Shown here one piece after another: positions 12,091-26,200 of a stretch of DNA of 64,000 nt. Position 1 is the first letter of the stretch. Every line of letters starts with the position of its first letter. Below the pieces are notes generated by a model, which saw only the letters and a program-made list of their open reading frames with translations, had not been told where the DNA came from and searched no databases. The translations under genes and the position numbers were made by a program. Source of the stretch: Andrena cerasifolii (Eukaryota > Arthropoda > Insecta > Hymenoptera > Andrenidae). The stretch is taken from NCBI RefSeq assembly GCF_050908995.1, contig NC_135122.1:11820501-11884500 (forward strand), written 5' to 3'.

Positions 12091-14106
12091 ATTCTCTCTC
12101 TCTCTCTCTCTCTCATTCTCTCTGTCTCTCTCTCTCTCTCGCTCCCCCTCGCCAATTTACAAGCACCTCCGAGTGCTCGCGCGACTGGAAAGCAAGCGGG
12201 TGGCGCAGCGCCGCAGCGGACAGCCTCCTAATCTCTCGATATTCCGGCTACCGGGAATTCGACGCTCGTACAAGGGACTTTGGTATTCTCTGCATGGCTC
12301 GAGTATCCGGGGAATATTGCCACTGTGAGCGGCGAATTTTTAGCAACTCCTGGTCGAGGGACCCCTCGACCCTCGCGCCGGGCGGATGGGCACGGTGGGG
12401 TATTAACGCTTTGTGGCGCAGGCAAAGGAGGACGAGGGTAGTACAGACTCGGTTCAATGTTTCACTCTGGATGACTCGTTGATTCTCGAAGGAACCAAGA
12501 GTCCCAGATCGATCTCTCCACTAGCCTGAGGGCAGAGTTCCAATGATCCTGCCGAGAGAACAGGGAACACGGTCCAAGGCAATTTCCGGCGATCGAAGGC
12601 TTCCGCGAGAGCGGCTTCGTCCTTCAATTAGTAGCAAAAGGCTTCCCCGTGCCGTGGTCTTCCACTTTAAAACGATGCGTGGGAGTCTCGTCGTTCGTCG
12701 ACTAGCGACGATGTCCTCCTAAATACCGCGTTTCGATTCGAACGATAACATCCTGCGGGGATCGCCCGCGAGTAACGATACTCGCGACTCCTCGAGTCTC
12801 ACCCCGGCGGCCTGCGCACGCACTCGTCACTCGACCCAGATACGTATAGCCGACGGAGATTTATGACACGATCGAACCATAACGACACGTGTAACAACGC
12901 GACGGTGCCGTCCGTCGGCGGCGTCCGTCGACGAGCGCGTGGACGCGTGGACGATACGCGCGCGTCAGCTATAATACCCGCCTACTGTATGATAATAACG
13001 GTGCCAGCGGCTGTGCCGGTGTACGCGGTGTCTAGCCTAGGCACCAGCCTAACCTGACTCAACGTTGTAACCGTGTATATTTATACAACAGCTGGCGGCC
13101 GTAGGAGGGGAGTTGTGGCAGTCAGCTGATCGAGGCGCTGGAGGGGAAACCGTGGAGGGGAGAACGGCCTTTATTTAAAGCGCCCGAGGAAGCCTTTCTT
13201 CGACTGGTAAACAGTCATCGAATGAACATGCGAGACACCGACTAGCGCTTACGTATGCGCGTGACTGAAATATTAACCGAGGGATTTTTCTGCCTCTGTC
13301 TCCCTGTGCCTGACTGTTGGCTCGCGCGCAACCAAACGGCGGAGAGGCAGAGTGGAGCGAAAGAGGAGCGTCTGCGTATTAACATAATTAACCGGAATCC
13401 AGACGTAGCGCAGACGACGCTCTTCTTTCCCTAACGATCACCAATGAATTACTTTGTCAGAGGATTTCTCGACCATGCAGCTGTATCCGCGGCGATGATT
13501 TACCCACCCCGGTAGAACTCTGGCTGGTCAGCTCTATTATTTCGTTTTTCCCTCGGCTCCTCCTTGTTATGAGCTGGTATCGGTATTTCCGACAGAACTT
13601 CCACCAATTCCTCCAATCACTCTCCTCTTCCTTCGTCTTTCTCTTTAAAAGGAAGTCGTCCCTCCACGGTCCACGAACCCAACAGACCCCGACGTCTGTT
13701 ACTTTGGATTCAAGGCATCTCCTTCCCGGCTACCATCAAGCCCACGCGGACGAGTTAGAGGATCGATTAGCGTTTAAGGTCCCCGAGATCTGTCCCCGTA
13801 TCCGTGTCCATAACTCACCCTTAATCTACCAGTGTTCAATCCTCGCTGTACCCGGAAAGAAACTCACGCCGGTCAGCTTCGCCTGTTTCGTTTTTCGCTC
13901 AGTTCCTCCCCTGCCACGAGCGCCCATCAGTTTCGACCCCGGCAAAAATGTTCGCTTACCCGCTCGCTCTAACTCCACCACCCTTCTCCTCTCCTCCATC
14001 CTGCTCCGTTCCCTCCACCCTCCAGCGTGAAGGAAACCGTCGACCACTCAGCATACGAAGTTAACGGGTCTAACGAAACGCTGATGCACGTTTTCAGGGG
14101 ACTGGC
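9260..14106. other. non-coding sequence upstream of tou exon 1
   Basis: No gene recognised. It is mixed CpG-rich DNA with an AT-rich island at about 10930-11610 and a CT microsatellite at 12049-12140. A segment near 9408-9430 (GTGCGGCGTCTCTCCTACC) resembles one end of the 7912-9259 element in inverse orientation. Confidence 0.4.
12049..12140. repeat. CT dinucleotide microsatellite
   Basis: About 90 bases of (CT)n with a few interruptions (TTTCTCATT, ATTCTCTCTG). Confidence 0.95.
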
Positions 14107-14257
14107 ATGGAGAAGGAGAACTCCGCGACGGGCGGAGGTGGCGGAGGTGGAGGAGGCGAAGCAGCGACCACGGCGACTCCGGGCGCCACCTCCGCCTCCG
14201 AGAAACTCCAGGCGGACCAGGCCAATCCGTTGCTCGATCCGACGGCGCTCTTCAGCG
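14107..14257 (+). CDS. tou: tou exon 1: translation start, Gly-rich N-terminus
   Basis: Fifty codons plus one base from ATG 14107 to the donor GTAAGC at 14258. The peptide starts MEKENS, runs through nine consecutive glycines and an Ala/Thr-rich stretch, and ends with a NPLLDPTALF motif before the splice. It joins phase 1 to the exon at 31513, producing LFSAYWPRGDS. A possible acceptor (TTTTCAG ending 14097) lies ten bases upstream of the ATG, which suggests an upstream non-coding exon and a distant promoter. No conserved domain is visible here. Confidence 0.8.
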
Positions 14258-17200
14258 GTAAGCCAATTTTCTTTTCTCTTACGTCCACGCGCGTCCCTTT
14301 CTTCCTTTGCTCTCTGCAGGTCGCGTTACATACTCGCCTGCAGCGAAGGCGTCGCGACGCTACGGCTTAATTGACACGCGCGCCCTAGGAAATCGATGAA
14401 CGGTTCTCCACGGTAATTCCATTAGCGACAACGACGAATTCGTGGGCACGTTTCGGCAGCGATGAACGCAAGACCGACTCTCGGCATTCCTTGGGTTCAT
14501 TCATTTCATTCATTTACTTATTTGCACGGACCGATGTAAATTGCCCACAGCAGATCGGGAAGCAGGGGAGACCGGGGCTAGTTGATACGGGGAGCAAGTT
14601 GATACAGACGAATTATCTCGACACCGTATACATGTAGCTCCGTTTCAGCGAGATATCTGAAGATTTGTAAGCAATTGCTTTTTCTTAATATTTCACTAGG
14701 AATTGCTTAAATTCGTGCGAATAAAAACACAGGCATCTGCTTTATCTTGTAGGAATACCTAAACTGCCTAGGAATTGCTTAAAGTCTAGCAAAACCAGCA
14801 ATTCCTTATGATTTTTATTCGTATGAAAATAAGAAATTCCTTTTTTGTTTAAGTAATCGCTTTTTAAGCAATTGATTTGGCTAATAAGGAATTGCTTGTA
14901 GGAATTGCTTAGTTTTAATTCATCAGGCCCATTGTTGTTCAATTCTTTCCTACGATCCAGCGTACGAGTGTGTACATTGACGTTAACAATCGTTTTTTAA
15001 CTGTTTTAATTTATATAGAGAAAAAGTAAATAGTTTTGATTTATACAAATTGATCACCCAAATAACATATTTTCATTCACTTTGTATGTACTTTCTCAAG
15101 TTTTCGCTTACTATTTATTAAAGGGGAAGGACCAAAGTATATTTTGGCATATTTGTTATCAAGTAATTAATTCAAACAGAAACGAAAAACATTGAAAACT
15201 GAAAAACCTATCAACTAGCCCCGGTCTCCCCTATTTGCCGTAGAACGTGGATTGGGTGTTTGTTCTCCGGTCAGGGAATCTGTGTGTTTAATCTTGCGGG
15301 AGGGAGGGTGGAATTTCGGTTTATTTCACGGCATTTTGGGGTGTTCCTTAGCCAATTGGAGACCGTTAAAGCAGGCGTGAATGTTGATGGGGTGTCGACG
15401 CGATCGAAGAAGGTGCTTCGGAGTTTTCAGCGGATTGGCTCATTGTTCTATTTGCTTAATTTATTACACGGCACGGGAGACACGAGCGCAGGGGTGCGTT
15501 TAAAGGAATAAGATCGGGGGAATCAAACGGCGGCCATTAATAATAACGCGATCGATGGGCAAAGGCGTTGGATATCGAATGAGATTATCGACGCTATCTC
15601 TTTCACCTGCCGCTGAAGTGCCGCGCTTCGTTAATCAAGCTATTTTCATCGACGCGAATCGGTAAAGGGCGGACGAGTAAATCTTCTGCAACGACTGCCG
15701 ATTCAGTGACATATATAATGCGGGATCGTTCAAGTTCACCCAAGGTCATTCGTACAACGAAGCGACCTCGGTGAGCGTAATACGTCGTCGACGATCCAAA
15801 GATTGAAAGTTTCAGGAACAGTTGTAACGTTTGGCCTTCGCGATGGTTAGAATCCCCTTTCACCGTTTCCGGCAAGTGGAGCTTACGTACCATGCGGAAG
15901 TTCGACGTTATTAGATCAAGCAAACTTCTTCGAATATAATTTCCTCGAGTTCAGCTACTGCTACACTATCGCCGTGGCATGTTCGCGCGTAAACCAACGA
16001 TTCATCGCGCCCATTCAGCCTCTCGTTTCTCTTGGAATATCGTCCAAGCCCTCTCTTGGCGCTATTTTCTTCAAAGAAGCCGAGCCACGCCGTTCATAAT
16101 ACATGTATACAACTACGTGCTCTCGTCGAAGAGCACTGTTCGGCCACTTACTTTAATTAGCACTACTTGCACGTTTGCGATCGAGCCCTTCAGTCGGTGG
16201 TTAGCCTTTCCTCCAGCGATTCGAGGATCCTTCTCACGTTGTTCTCCTTTTTTCCTCCCTCCCCCTCTCTCTCTTTCCCTCCTCTCTCTCTCTCCCTCTC
16301 CCTCTCCCTCTCCCTCTCTCTCTCTCGCTCCTGCTCGAGCAACGAGGATATACTTACGCCTCTCTTGCGCGCGATACTTGACGCACACACGCCGATTAAA
16401 CTGTATTTCATTCAAGTATTCACTTTAAGCGATTTAATACCGAGACATTTTCTCGAGGACCACGTGCCACTCTAACGTTGATAAGACTCCATCTGTCCAG
16501 GTGCTATTAACTGATTAAAGTTAACGGTGTTACCCCCAGATCGTCTTCATTACCGATGTTTAACCTGACAATGTCAACTCGGATCTGTGCCCGAGCTGAA
16601 ATTAAATTATTCACCCTCCAGCCCGCTTCGCGCGTTCCTTCTTCCGGCTTAGGTTCGCAGGCGATTCAACCCAGAGAAAATTCACGATCTCTTTTAAGAC
16701 AGCTCGCCTCGGTCTCGAAGGAGGGGAGAGACCTCCGCGGTCTCTCGAGAGTCGCAGGAACTTCGCCTCGGAACGGGCAGCTTTTCGTGCGGCATCAATC
16801 AATACCGATGCCTGCAATCCGTTCTGCGACAGCTCGATTCAGACCTGTACCGTTGGACCGTGCCCACACCGAGGCGGTCCGCAGTCGGTAGTCGATACGT
16901 TAATGACCCATCAGGCTCGCAAGCCGAATTACAAGACGCGCGTACCCAGATACCACGGCCCTCGATGGTTTCCTTCGACGGGCATTCGGCCCGACCGCAG
17001 CTCGCGATGCTGGTAATAACAAAGCTCGCGGGGCTCGCCGCGCCGGCCAGTCTCGCTCCGATTGCGCTCCCCGAGAAAAAAAAAAAACGTGGCCAGGAGC
17101 CTGTAGACGTCGGCGACGAGGCCCGGCATCCTCGATCCGCCGAAAGAAACAAGGTTGGTGGACTCTCGGAGGCCCAGGGTTTCGGAGCTCCTCGCCCCCT

Positions 17201-20200
17201 TCGCGGAGAGCACGGGCTCTCGGGATCTCTCCCATCGCGCGGGGATAGGATTTCGTTTATTTCGTTGCCTCACCTCTGACCCGGCGTCCCTCCTCGCGTT
17301 TCCTGGACCACCGCGTGCCCCCTTCGTCCCACGTTTCTCCCCGGGTTGCTCCTGTCTTTTCAGGCAAAGCTTCTCCCGCGTCCTTCCTCCCTTCTCTTTC
17401 CTCCTCGGCGTGTATATCCTCTGTCCCGCTTTCTTTTTCCGTCTCTCTCGGCCGTCGGTTAGATTCGTGGGGGCTTTGGGGACGCAAGAACGGACCGACG
17501 GTCGGACAGACGCGACGAGCGCTTCTCTCCACCCCTTCGCCGCTCTCTCTCTCTCACACCCCCTTCGGCTGTCCTTTTCTCTTTCTCTCGCTGGCTCTCG
17601 GTACCGCGATCTCCTCTCCCCCTTCTGTCTCTCCCTCCATCTCTGTCTCTCGCTCTCTCGCTCTCTGCCGGTTCTGTATATTTATTGATTGCCACCTCAC
17701 CTCGCCTACCATGGCCTCGGTCTGCGGCAGTTTCCCCTCCCTTCGGCAGTCCCTCGTTTCCCTCGTCCCAGGCTCGTTCCGCAGCAACCAGCACCAGGCA
17801 GCATCGCGCTGCTCCAACAGGATAGAGAATCTCCTCTCTGTCCCTCCTCTCGTCCCTTTCCGACTTCGCAGGGCCCCGGCTCTCTTTCGTTCCTCTTGCT
17901 CGCCGTCGTCGCCGGCTAACTCCCTGTCTTCCTCCGCTGTCCCCTTCTGCGTGCTCGCCGCGTACTACTCGCAGCGTCCTCTCGCTCCTCTCCGCTCGAC
18001 CCTCCGTATCCTCTAGCGCGCGCTTTTACCTCCTACGCTCGATACAAACTCGTCGGACGCGTCGGAGTTTTCGTTTGATGCCACCCTCCGGCCGGCGGGG
18101 AGGGGTTCGGCGACTCACCCGACACCACCGCGTCGGCTTCGGCCGAGCTTTTCCTACGTCCGCCGCGCCGCGTCTTCCGCCCGTGTCGTTAACAGGGACG
18201 CGTCTCCGAGTAGACGCTCGAGCAGAGCCGAGAGAAAGTGGCTATTATTAGTAGCCAGTAAATGGATTACAACGACGGCTCGTGGACTCTGCTCGTTCAT
18301 CGCGCGGAGGGCTCGATCGATTTCGCTGCAGGACTCGGTTTCTCTTCTAAACGCGACGCAGGATTTCTATCCAGCAAGGGAATATTCCGACAATCGTGCC
18401 GCGGCAGGGAAGGGAGCACCTTATTCCTGGGATTCTCCTCTTGGTTCTCGTTTATATCTCGAGCCAGAGCCGTTGACCCTCCGCGGAGCGCGCGCTTCTA
18501 TTTCACGCGAGCGACGCGTGGGACGAGCGCTCTCTGCAGCTTTCGTTTCACCGCTCCTCCCCGGCCTCCCTTTTCCTCGTGAACGTCATACGCGGCGTCG
18601 TCATTACGCGGGCGTGACGGAACACCGAGAGCGGACGCGCGTCTCGCTACGTTTCCAAGAAGCTCGCAGATGAAATCCTGTTAGTCGGCCGATCCGAGAA
18701 CGACCGAGGCGCCGAGGGGAAAAGGAATAAGTTCTTTCTGCTCGCCTCGCTCCTCTTCTCCCTCTGCATTTCCCCCCGTCGGTTTCTAATTCCACCGTGC
18801 TCCGGTACGCCGCTTTTATCTCCGTCGATGGATGCGAACCCACCACGCGCTGCTTGCGCCGGAATTTTCGTTTCACAGTGTCTACGCTCTTCTGATACTC
18901 CTCTTCCACCTCCTAGGCGGCATCCTCGTCATTACGCGCCACGGTTAAAGAATCGCCGCGATGTCTGCGCCCCCGGAGCTTTGCGAAGCGAGCTCGCGCG
19001 ATGGTTGAGAGGAGGAGCGTCGTGCGAGATGGAAACGCGCTTCGACTTTTGGTGGACGCGAGGAAGAATTGACCGCGAATGCTTGCTCGACTGTGTAAAC
19101 TGTAAGAGATTACCAATCGTGGCTGGTAGAGTTTAGTGGCGCGCAGGGAACCGAATCTGGATGGGAAATTGATACCAACTGCCCGGTCAGTTGACTCGAG
19201 ATTGATTTTAGTTTCTATGCAGGAAAGAGTAGGGGAAAGGTGGGGATAGTTGATCACAGTTTTGCTTTTTTAGTAAAATAATAATAATGGTTTGCTTTGT
19301 TTGTATTTAATTATGTAAGTTGTGATTCTTAGAGGATTATCAATATACTTGTACAAATTTGAGAGCTGATGACTAATTTTAATGACTGAATTTCAACATT
19401 TTCTGGCAGTGACGTTATGCACAAGTATCCCCCACTGAAGGGGAGACTCGATCAAACGGTTAGGGAGACTTGATCAGTGAACTTTAAGAGTAAATAACAC
19501 ATTAACGTTCTAAAAAAAATTATTATCTTCGTCAATAACGTGAAATAAAAGGAATATCATAAAAAGAAAGTAAACTATAACTAGAAAGAATTACTGAAAA
19601 AAAACCGAAGAATTAAACTCTGTGACATAAAACAACATAAATGCATTCTTAAAAGACATTTCACTTAGATATCATCTGATTAAGATGATGATGAATAAAA
19701 GATTTTCCTTCTCACTTTCTTTGGGGCATTTTCAGCTGTTCAAGTATCCCAACTCACACACTGATCAAGTATCCCTCGATGCACTCGATTTGAAAAAGAT
19801 GAAAAATGAAACTTACGTTAAATATTTAGCTCAATCAATAAATAGCATTAATAGGCCAGAAATGGCTGATTTTACTTAACATATTTCAAATCGTTGAAGA
19901 TGCTATTTATTCGAAAAGGAGGAGAAACAAGCAGACCGAAATATTTACTTTTTGGCTGCAAATAAAGATCGAAGCTTCTAACACCATTATTCTATACTCC
20001 CAAAAGAAAACTGCACCGCGAAGTGTTGCGATAACGCAAACATACACAGCAGGCACAAATTGCCAATATATTAATTAAAAAACTGATGTGATAGCGTATC
20101 CCCGCTGATCAACTGTCCCACCTTTCCCCTACGTAGGTATTGTTGAAAGTATGCACATAACTTCTTATCGAAGATGGACAGCTTAGGTGAGTGCGAATTG

Positions 20201-23200
20201 AATTCCACACACTGTGCATTTGATAGCCGAACGCGAACGGAATTTACAGATTTTTCTTTCTGCCGAGAGCTCGGGGCCAAAAAGCCCAACCCGGCCAATG
20301 GCCCCTGCGCGAGCAGTTTTATAGCCGAAGCTGAAACACTCGTTGGATCGGTACGAATTCCAGCGGACTCGTAACCGCCGCTAAGTTTCCATTCCGAGGA
20401 GGTGGCGTATCACCGAAACTGGCCGCTGAAACCGTGGGCGCGGGCGTACGCGTAAACGCAGGCACACAGAATGAAAAGTGACATTCGGCTAGCGAGCCTA
20501 GGGACCTCGTTCGTGTAAAGTCACGTACGTGATCGTTGGATCACGCGCCAGTGTGAGTAGATCGCGTCCCACGCGTGGCCGTCACTTTCGCGCGAATAAC
20601 TGCTCCTCGCCCCGTCCCCTACCCTCTCATCGATCCCCATTTTCTCTTTTTCCTCCCCGCTATCTTCGTTGTGCAGTTTCCCAGCTTGATTTCCCTCCCT
20701 GTTACGTCGCGTTTCAATTTCGCCACCCCTTACTCTCCACCGTTCTGCTTTCATTCTCCGTCTTCCACGTCCCTTCGATTTTTCTGACATCCTCTCCCGA
20801 AGTGTCCTCTAGAGCCTTTCGCGGCTCGCGAGCCGAAATCCGTTCCTCCCTCCGTCATTCTTCAATTTCCAACCCCCGTCCAACGTCCTCCTCCTCCTCC
20901 TCCTCCCCTCCGCTGTGCTTCCCCAGGATCAAACTTTCCCTTTTACATCGACTCCGCTCCCCTCCCCTTTCGATTTCTTTTCTAATCACGCGAATCCTTT
21001 CTCTCCACCGCTGTTCACCTGGAGCTGTTAACCATTCCCTCTCGAGCTTCCTTCCCTCGTTTTTCATCCATCTCCATTCGTATCCCCTTCTCCGCTCTCC
21101 CACGCAGCTCGCTCTCGTCTCTCGCTCGCCCTTTTTTCCCCGCGTCCTTCCGATGCCCTTCTCCCGGCCCCGTTCCTCCCTCCCCGTCGACGTCGAAGGC
21201 GCGCAACGTGTGTAGGTTGATAAATGCGCTCGGCGTGCCTCGAATTCGATATGGAGAGAGTGGAACGGGCCTCGAAGATGCTCGATAAGAAAAGACACTT
21301 GGTACAATAATAAAGGACGGGGGCAGCGGTAGAGAGAGAGAGAGAGAGAGGGGCTAGAAACGGTCCCCGGCGCGTACGTGCGCCAGCGAGCGCATCGATC
21401 GGGTCCGCCTGTAAAAAAATATCAATCGAATCTCACGGGATATGCCCTCCCCCGGGCAGCCGCCATCTCCGTGCCCTTTTAAACATTAAGCCGTTGAATT
21501 ATGTAGCGCGGGTAATCCGTGGAAGTTTCTTCTGCGGGGGAGATTACGTAGCCAAGAGCGACGCGCACCGGCGATGGTCTACTTCGGATACAATACGCCC
21601 CGCTGCTGCGCGATGCGGTCGCGCTGGCACTTCGGGGATCCAACGACGAGCTCTCCGTGTTCCATCGCGATTTCGTCGGCTCGAGGCCGCGGCCGTTCGC
21701 GGCTGCTTTCCTTAAGAAGCGACCAGCGAGACGGCTTGCGAAACCGCGGCTGAATCATGCCGATGGCGTCGAGATTTCGAGGATTGAATCGCCCCGGTTC
21801 TCTTTCACCGCGATTGGGCGACCCGCGGATGGAAGTGGATGTTACGAGCTGTCGGACGAAGCGCGAACCATACGATGGGGATTTTGAATCGTGAGCTCGC
21901 GGAGGAGATAGAGGTTTGGCGTGGGTGGGTATTGCGTCGGAGTTGGCACTAGGGTCGGATCGCGAAGATGGCTTCCTGTTTACACTGGCGCTAGGGTGGT
22001 TTGGAACCGTGATAGAACTTGAGTCAGATCTGTTATCGTGTCGGGACCGAGTCGGGCTGGAGAGGATAAGGAAATGTACGGTGCTTCGAGTGTTTTTGGG
22101 GCACAAGCGAGGGTAATAAGGTAAAAGTACAAGTAGCGGAACGTTTTGGAGACCCGTTTTTATTCTCTCATGAATTAAAAATTCAATACAGTGTTTACGT
22201 ATAAATTATGAATTCTACGTGGTAGCCCGTAGTTTTACGAACAAAATGAAAAAAATAATTTTGATTTTGGTTCACCAATATGTTCCGCTATACCAGCAAT
22301 TCTGCAACAGCCAGCTGAATGGCACGCGGAACGGTCTGTACAACTGTTCCTCTATACATACACTTCGGAGACTAGACGAAGGTATAACGGAACACCAATT
22401 TTAAAAATAAAAAATCTGCTAAATTGAAAAAATAATATCCGAAGTAAAATTTACAAGTAAAAATCTGTTGAAATTTCGAGACTCCGGTTTGCTACGCTAA
22501 TTTTCTTTTTATATAGAAATAAAGTTTAAAACAGTCTAGTGCCTCTCTTACGCTTGGCGAAAATGTAAGTATTTTCGTATCGTACGAGAAGCGATGATAA
22601 AATTATTATTTCTTTAATTTTCGCGAGTATGCTTAATAAATGTTTTCAATTGTACTGTTATCCCAAAATATTATAAATAATTGTCGTTTTTTTTTAAATT
22701 ACTTCATACGCTGTGAATAAATTTAGTTAACTTATTTTTATTGAATCGTTCCACTACTGGGACGTGTTCCGCCACTGGTACTTTTACCTTAGAGCAGGAC
22801 AGAGGTTTAGGGAGTTACTGCCCGATAAGCGAACGGCGACGAGGTTCTCTGCAACGATCCAAGGGAAGCGAATTGTCGGCGGAGCAAATGCCTCTGCTGC
22901 CTCATACGCGAATCGAAAGCGAAAGGGCGAACGGTGGTTGATCGTGCGAGCCACTGGCGTTATTCGAGCCCCCCGCGCGCCGTATGCAATTATTAACACA
23001 CATCCGTCAGGCATCGCGGGGCATTATGTTTACACAAACGATTCCCATTACCGGCGTTAAACATAATTTACAAGTTCCCCATCGCTCGGCCAGATGAATC
23101 TACAATTACCGCGACCGCTGAAACCCTTTATTACTACGTCGGGGCTTATCCTACATACATAACGAACTTAGCCGACGTCTTGGCTCGATTATGTTTAACG

Positions 23201-26200
23201 AAGGGGTCTCGGCAGTCCACGTGACTTCGTTAAAGAAGAAATTAATTATCGATCCCCGCTTCTAAATACCCGGCTGCATTTCGCAGCGCGGTGAAACAAT
23301 TGAAATTTTATTATCCCGGTGACCATTGTCGCGCGGGGTCTCTGAAGCAGCCGTGATAAAAGGATCAGGAGGCGGACACCGTGGCGAATTTAAACCCTGG
23401 GCAGGCTTTCCAGGATTCTCTGCATTTCTAGCAGACTTTCCCCGCGAAATTATCTATCATCCGCCGCGGAGTGGCTGCGAGCGAATGACTGACCGAGCAA
23501 ACGCGAACGATTCCGCTCGCGCGAGATGGGGGGTTGAAAAAGAGAGTCACCGCGCACTCGTCGTCTCTGGGCTCCTCCTTTCGGTCTGGTCGCGTAAACG
23601 AAATTAAAGCGATTTGGAGGCGAGCCAGCCATCGCGGCGACGGGGTCGCGCGCGCCACCCCACTCGGCATTCCGATCCCTCGATCGATCCTGTTCCTCGA
23701 GGGACAGGATACACATGTACGGTAACGCCGCTCTCACGGATTCAGGCTGAATCGCGATTGGACGGTTATAAGCGGAGACGCCGACGCCAAGGTGTAAAAC
23801 CGGAGGGGGATGTCGTCGATATATCGGACATCCGCGTCTTTCGCCGGCCTGCCCGCACGGATAATGCGGCGCGGTTAATTGCGATGCGCGCCGGGTGTTG
23901 TCCCGCGAAAGCGAGACACGCGAAATACTTCCTTCCTTCGCGGATCACGCGAAAGCCGCGTCCGCAATGAATAAACACCGAGGCTGATACATCGGCGACA
24001 GGACTATTAAAAGATATGCAGATGCTTGAAACTCTGCCATCTCTTCAACCCCTCCAACGGCAGCGCGGTATTAAACGTCTCCGCGAGCCGGAATATCTGA
24101 GCTGTGCTAGTTACGCGATACAATCGCTTCCCGCCCGTCTCATGAATAAATCCAGCGATCCTCTCCCTTCAAAGATACTTCAAACTATGAATCCATCAAT
24201 AATAGAGGGCGCTGTAAGCGGGAAAGATTGCTCTTCGCAGGGCCACCGGAGTGTTAACCCTTAACTGTTATCCTGGGGTCGCTCATGACCCCAAGCACGG
24301 AAATTTCGGTGCAAAATTTTTGGTTGTCTAAGTTTGTAAACTGAATTTCTAATTAATTTTATAATAATAGTTTAACTTTCTACGTTTCTATTATTTTATA
24401 CATTACCTAAGAACAAAATATTCATTGAGGTTGATCTACTGTCGACTTTGCAAATTTCTGTGTCCTTTTTTCTGGGATCTGACCCCAGTATACCAGTCAC
24501 GTTTGCCAAAAACAGTATACCAGTTAAGGGTTAAAGGAATTCTCGTTTCTTTTTTCCCAAGGATTTTTAGTCAGCGGGGGAGGACAATCGTCGCAGCCTC
24601 GGTCCTCGGGCTCTCGCGCTAAGGGCAGCAGGGCGAGAGAAGAGGGTCCCATTGAGGATGTAGGACGCAGAGGATTCACGGCCCTCGCGATAACGCGAGT
24701 TTTATTCGTACCTCGCAGGGAGCAGGGCTGAATGAATATGGCGTCGCGTTAAATCTCCCGGATCTTTCATTCCGTCGCCTTCTCCAGCCAGTAAGATTCG
24801 CGTCGTTCCGTGCCGCGCCGTTGGTCCGGGCTATTTTCTTCTCGGCACGTTCCTCTCGACGAGACTGCACCGTCGGGGGGGAGGGGAAAAAAAAATAAAA
24901 GATCCCGGCCCGTATATTCCGTGCCCCTAAAATAGCGGCGAGAAGTTACGTTACCCTGTTCCGCAATAGTCTACTCTCGTCTCGAGACGGATTCCCTGAT
25001 CGTAAGGGTTTAGCGGAATTCCAGGAGACTTTCGTTCCGCTGGGCGTATGTGGCGCTCCGAAACGAATCGGCGAAGCGAGACGCGAAAATCCTCGAAGCT
25101 AGAGAAACCTACGCGCGCTGCAAATGGCAATAGGTGTAGTCTAAGCTTCTATTCGACTTTATTAAATCCCGCGCAGTGATTTCCTTATTACACCGGGCAT
25201 TCTTGTTACTCGTTCTGCGGCGAGATTTTGGCGAAGCGAATGGAAATTTCGGTACATAGGTTCTGCAGTAAACACGTGATATCCGAAGGATGCAGCATCG
25301 TCGGAATAATTACGAGCGAGCGGCCGATTTCGGTGGTGGCGGCCAAGCAAGAACCATTCGTAATTCCACGGCCCCTTTCCATCGCGTTCTCATCATCCCC
25401 GTGGCACGGCTATATACCGTTCCTCTCCCTCTCGGAACCCCCTGGCCTAGCTCCAACCCCCCACTGGCCAGAGCGGCGATCGATTTAATAACACGGCCAT
25501 TTTCCCGGCTCACGGACCGAACGCATTCCCTGAACCCGTTGCCGTAACGCTCCTCCATCTACGATCCATTCTCTCCTAGCTTGTTTAGCTTCCCTTACTC
25601 GCGATGTTCGCTCGCTGATTTCGCAGCGGTACACGAGGATTTGTTATTCCACTGCCCGAGGGTCATCGTCTGTCCAGCTCTCCGCTGGATTCCCTTCTGT
25701 TTCCGCTTCGATTTCGAAAAACAACTATTAAGTACTTGCCTTTCCATCGAAACAATGGTGCTCGTACTATTCGAGCGCTGGGAAAATCGTTCTTCAAACG
25801 TGAAGGAAGCACGCGTCAGGTGGACGTATAACAAATCAGAGCCGAGGCGGGTCGAGAGACACCTGGGTTACTGGCCAAACTGTTTCCAAAATTCGCTCGA
25901 ACTTCGCTTCCGATGCCTCCCGCGGCCGTGGAGAAAAGTTCACAGGAGCCAGCCGAAAGTAGCCCGCGACCTCTTCGACCCGGCGAGAAGTCGGATCTCC
26001 TTCCGACCTCGGCCGGTCGCACTCGAGACCGTTGGATAGCCCCCGAATGCAGCGGGCTCGTTACACCGTGGAAACAAATCGCGCTCTGCCGCAGCAGATG
26101 GCTTTTACGTCGGCCATAAAATCGGCCGGCCAGTCGATATGTGTCTTGGAATAAATCTGCGCGCTTACAAACGGCTGGTCCACTCTGCACGCGCGATTCC

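Noticed and set aside
17155..18016. Open frames of 177 and 233 codons in tou intron 1
   Set aside because: Pyrimidine-rich low complexity in several frames at once; no family resemblance.
20529..21307. 228-codon frame and its opposite-strand counterpart
   Set aside because: Same composition effect, Ser/Pro-rich one way and Arg/Glu-rich the other.
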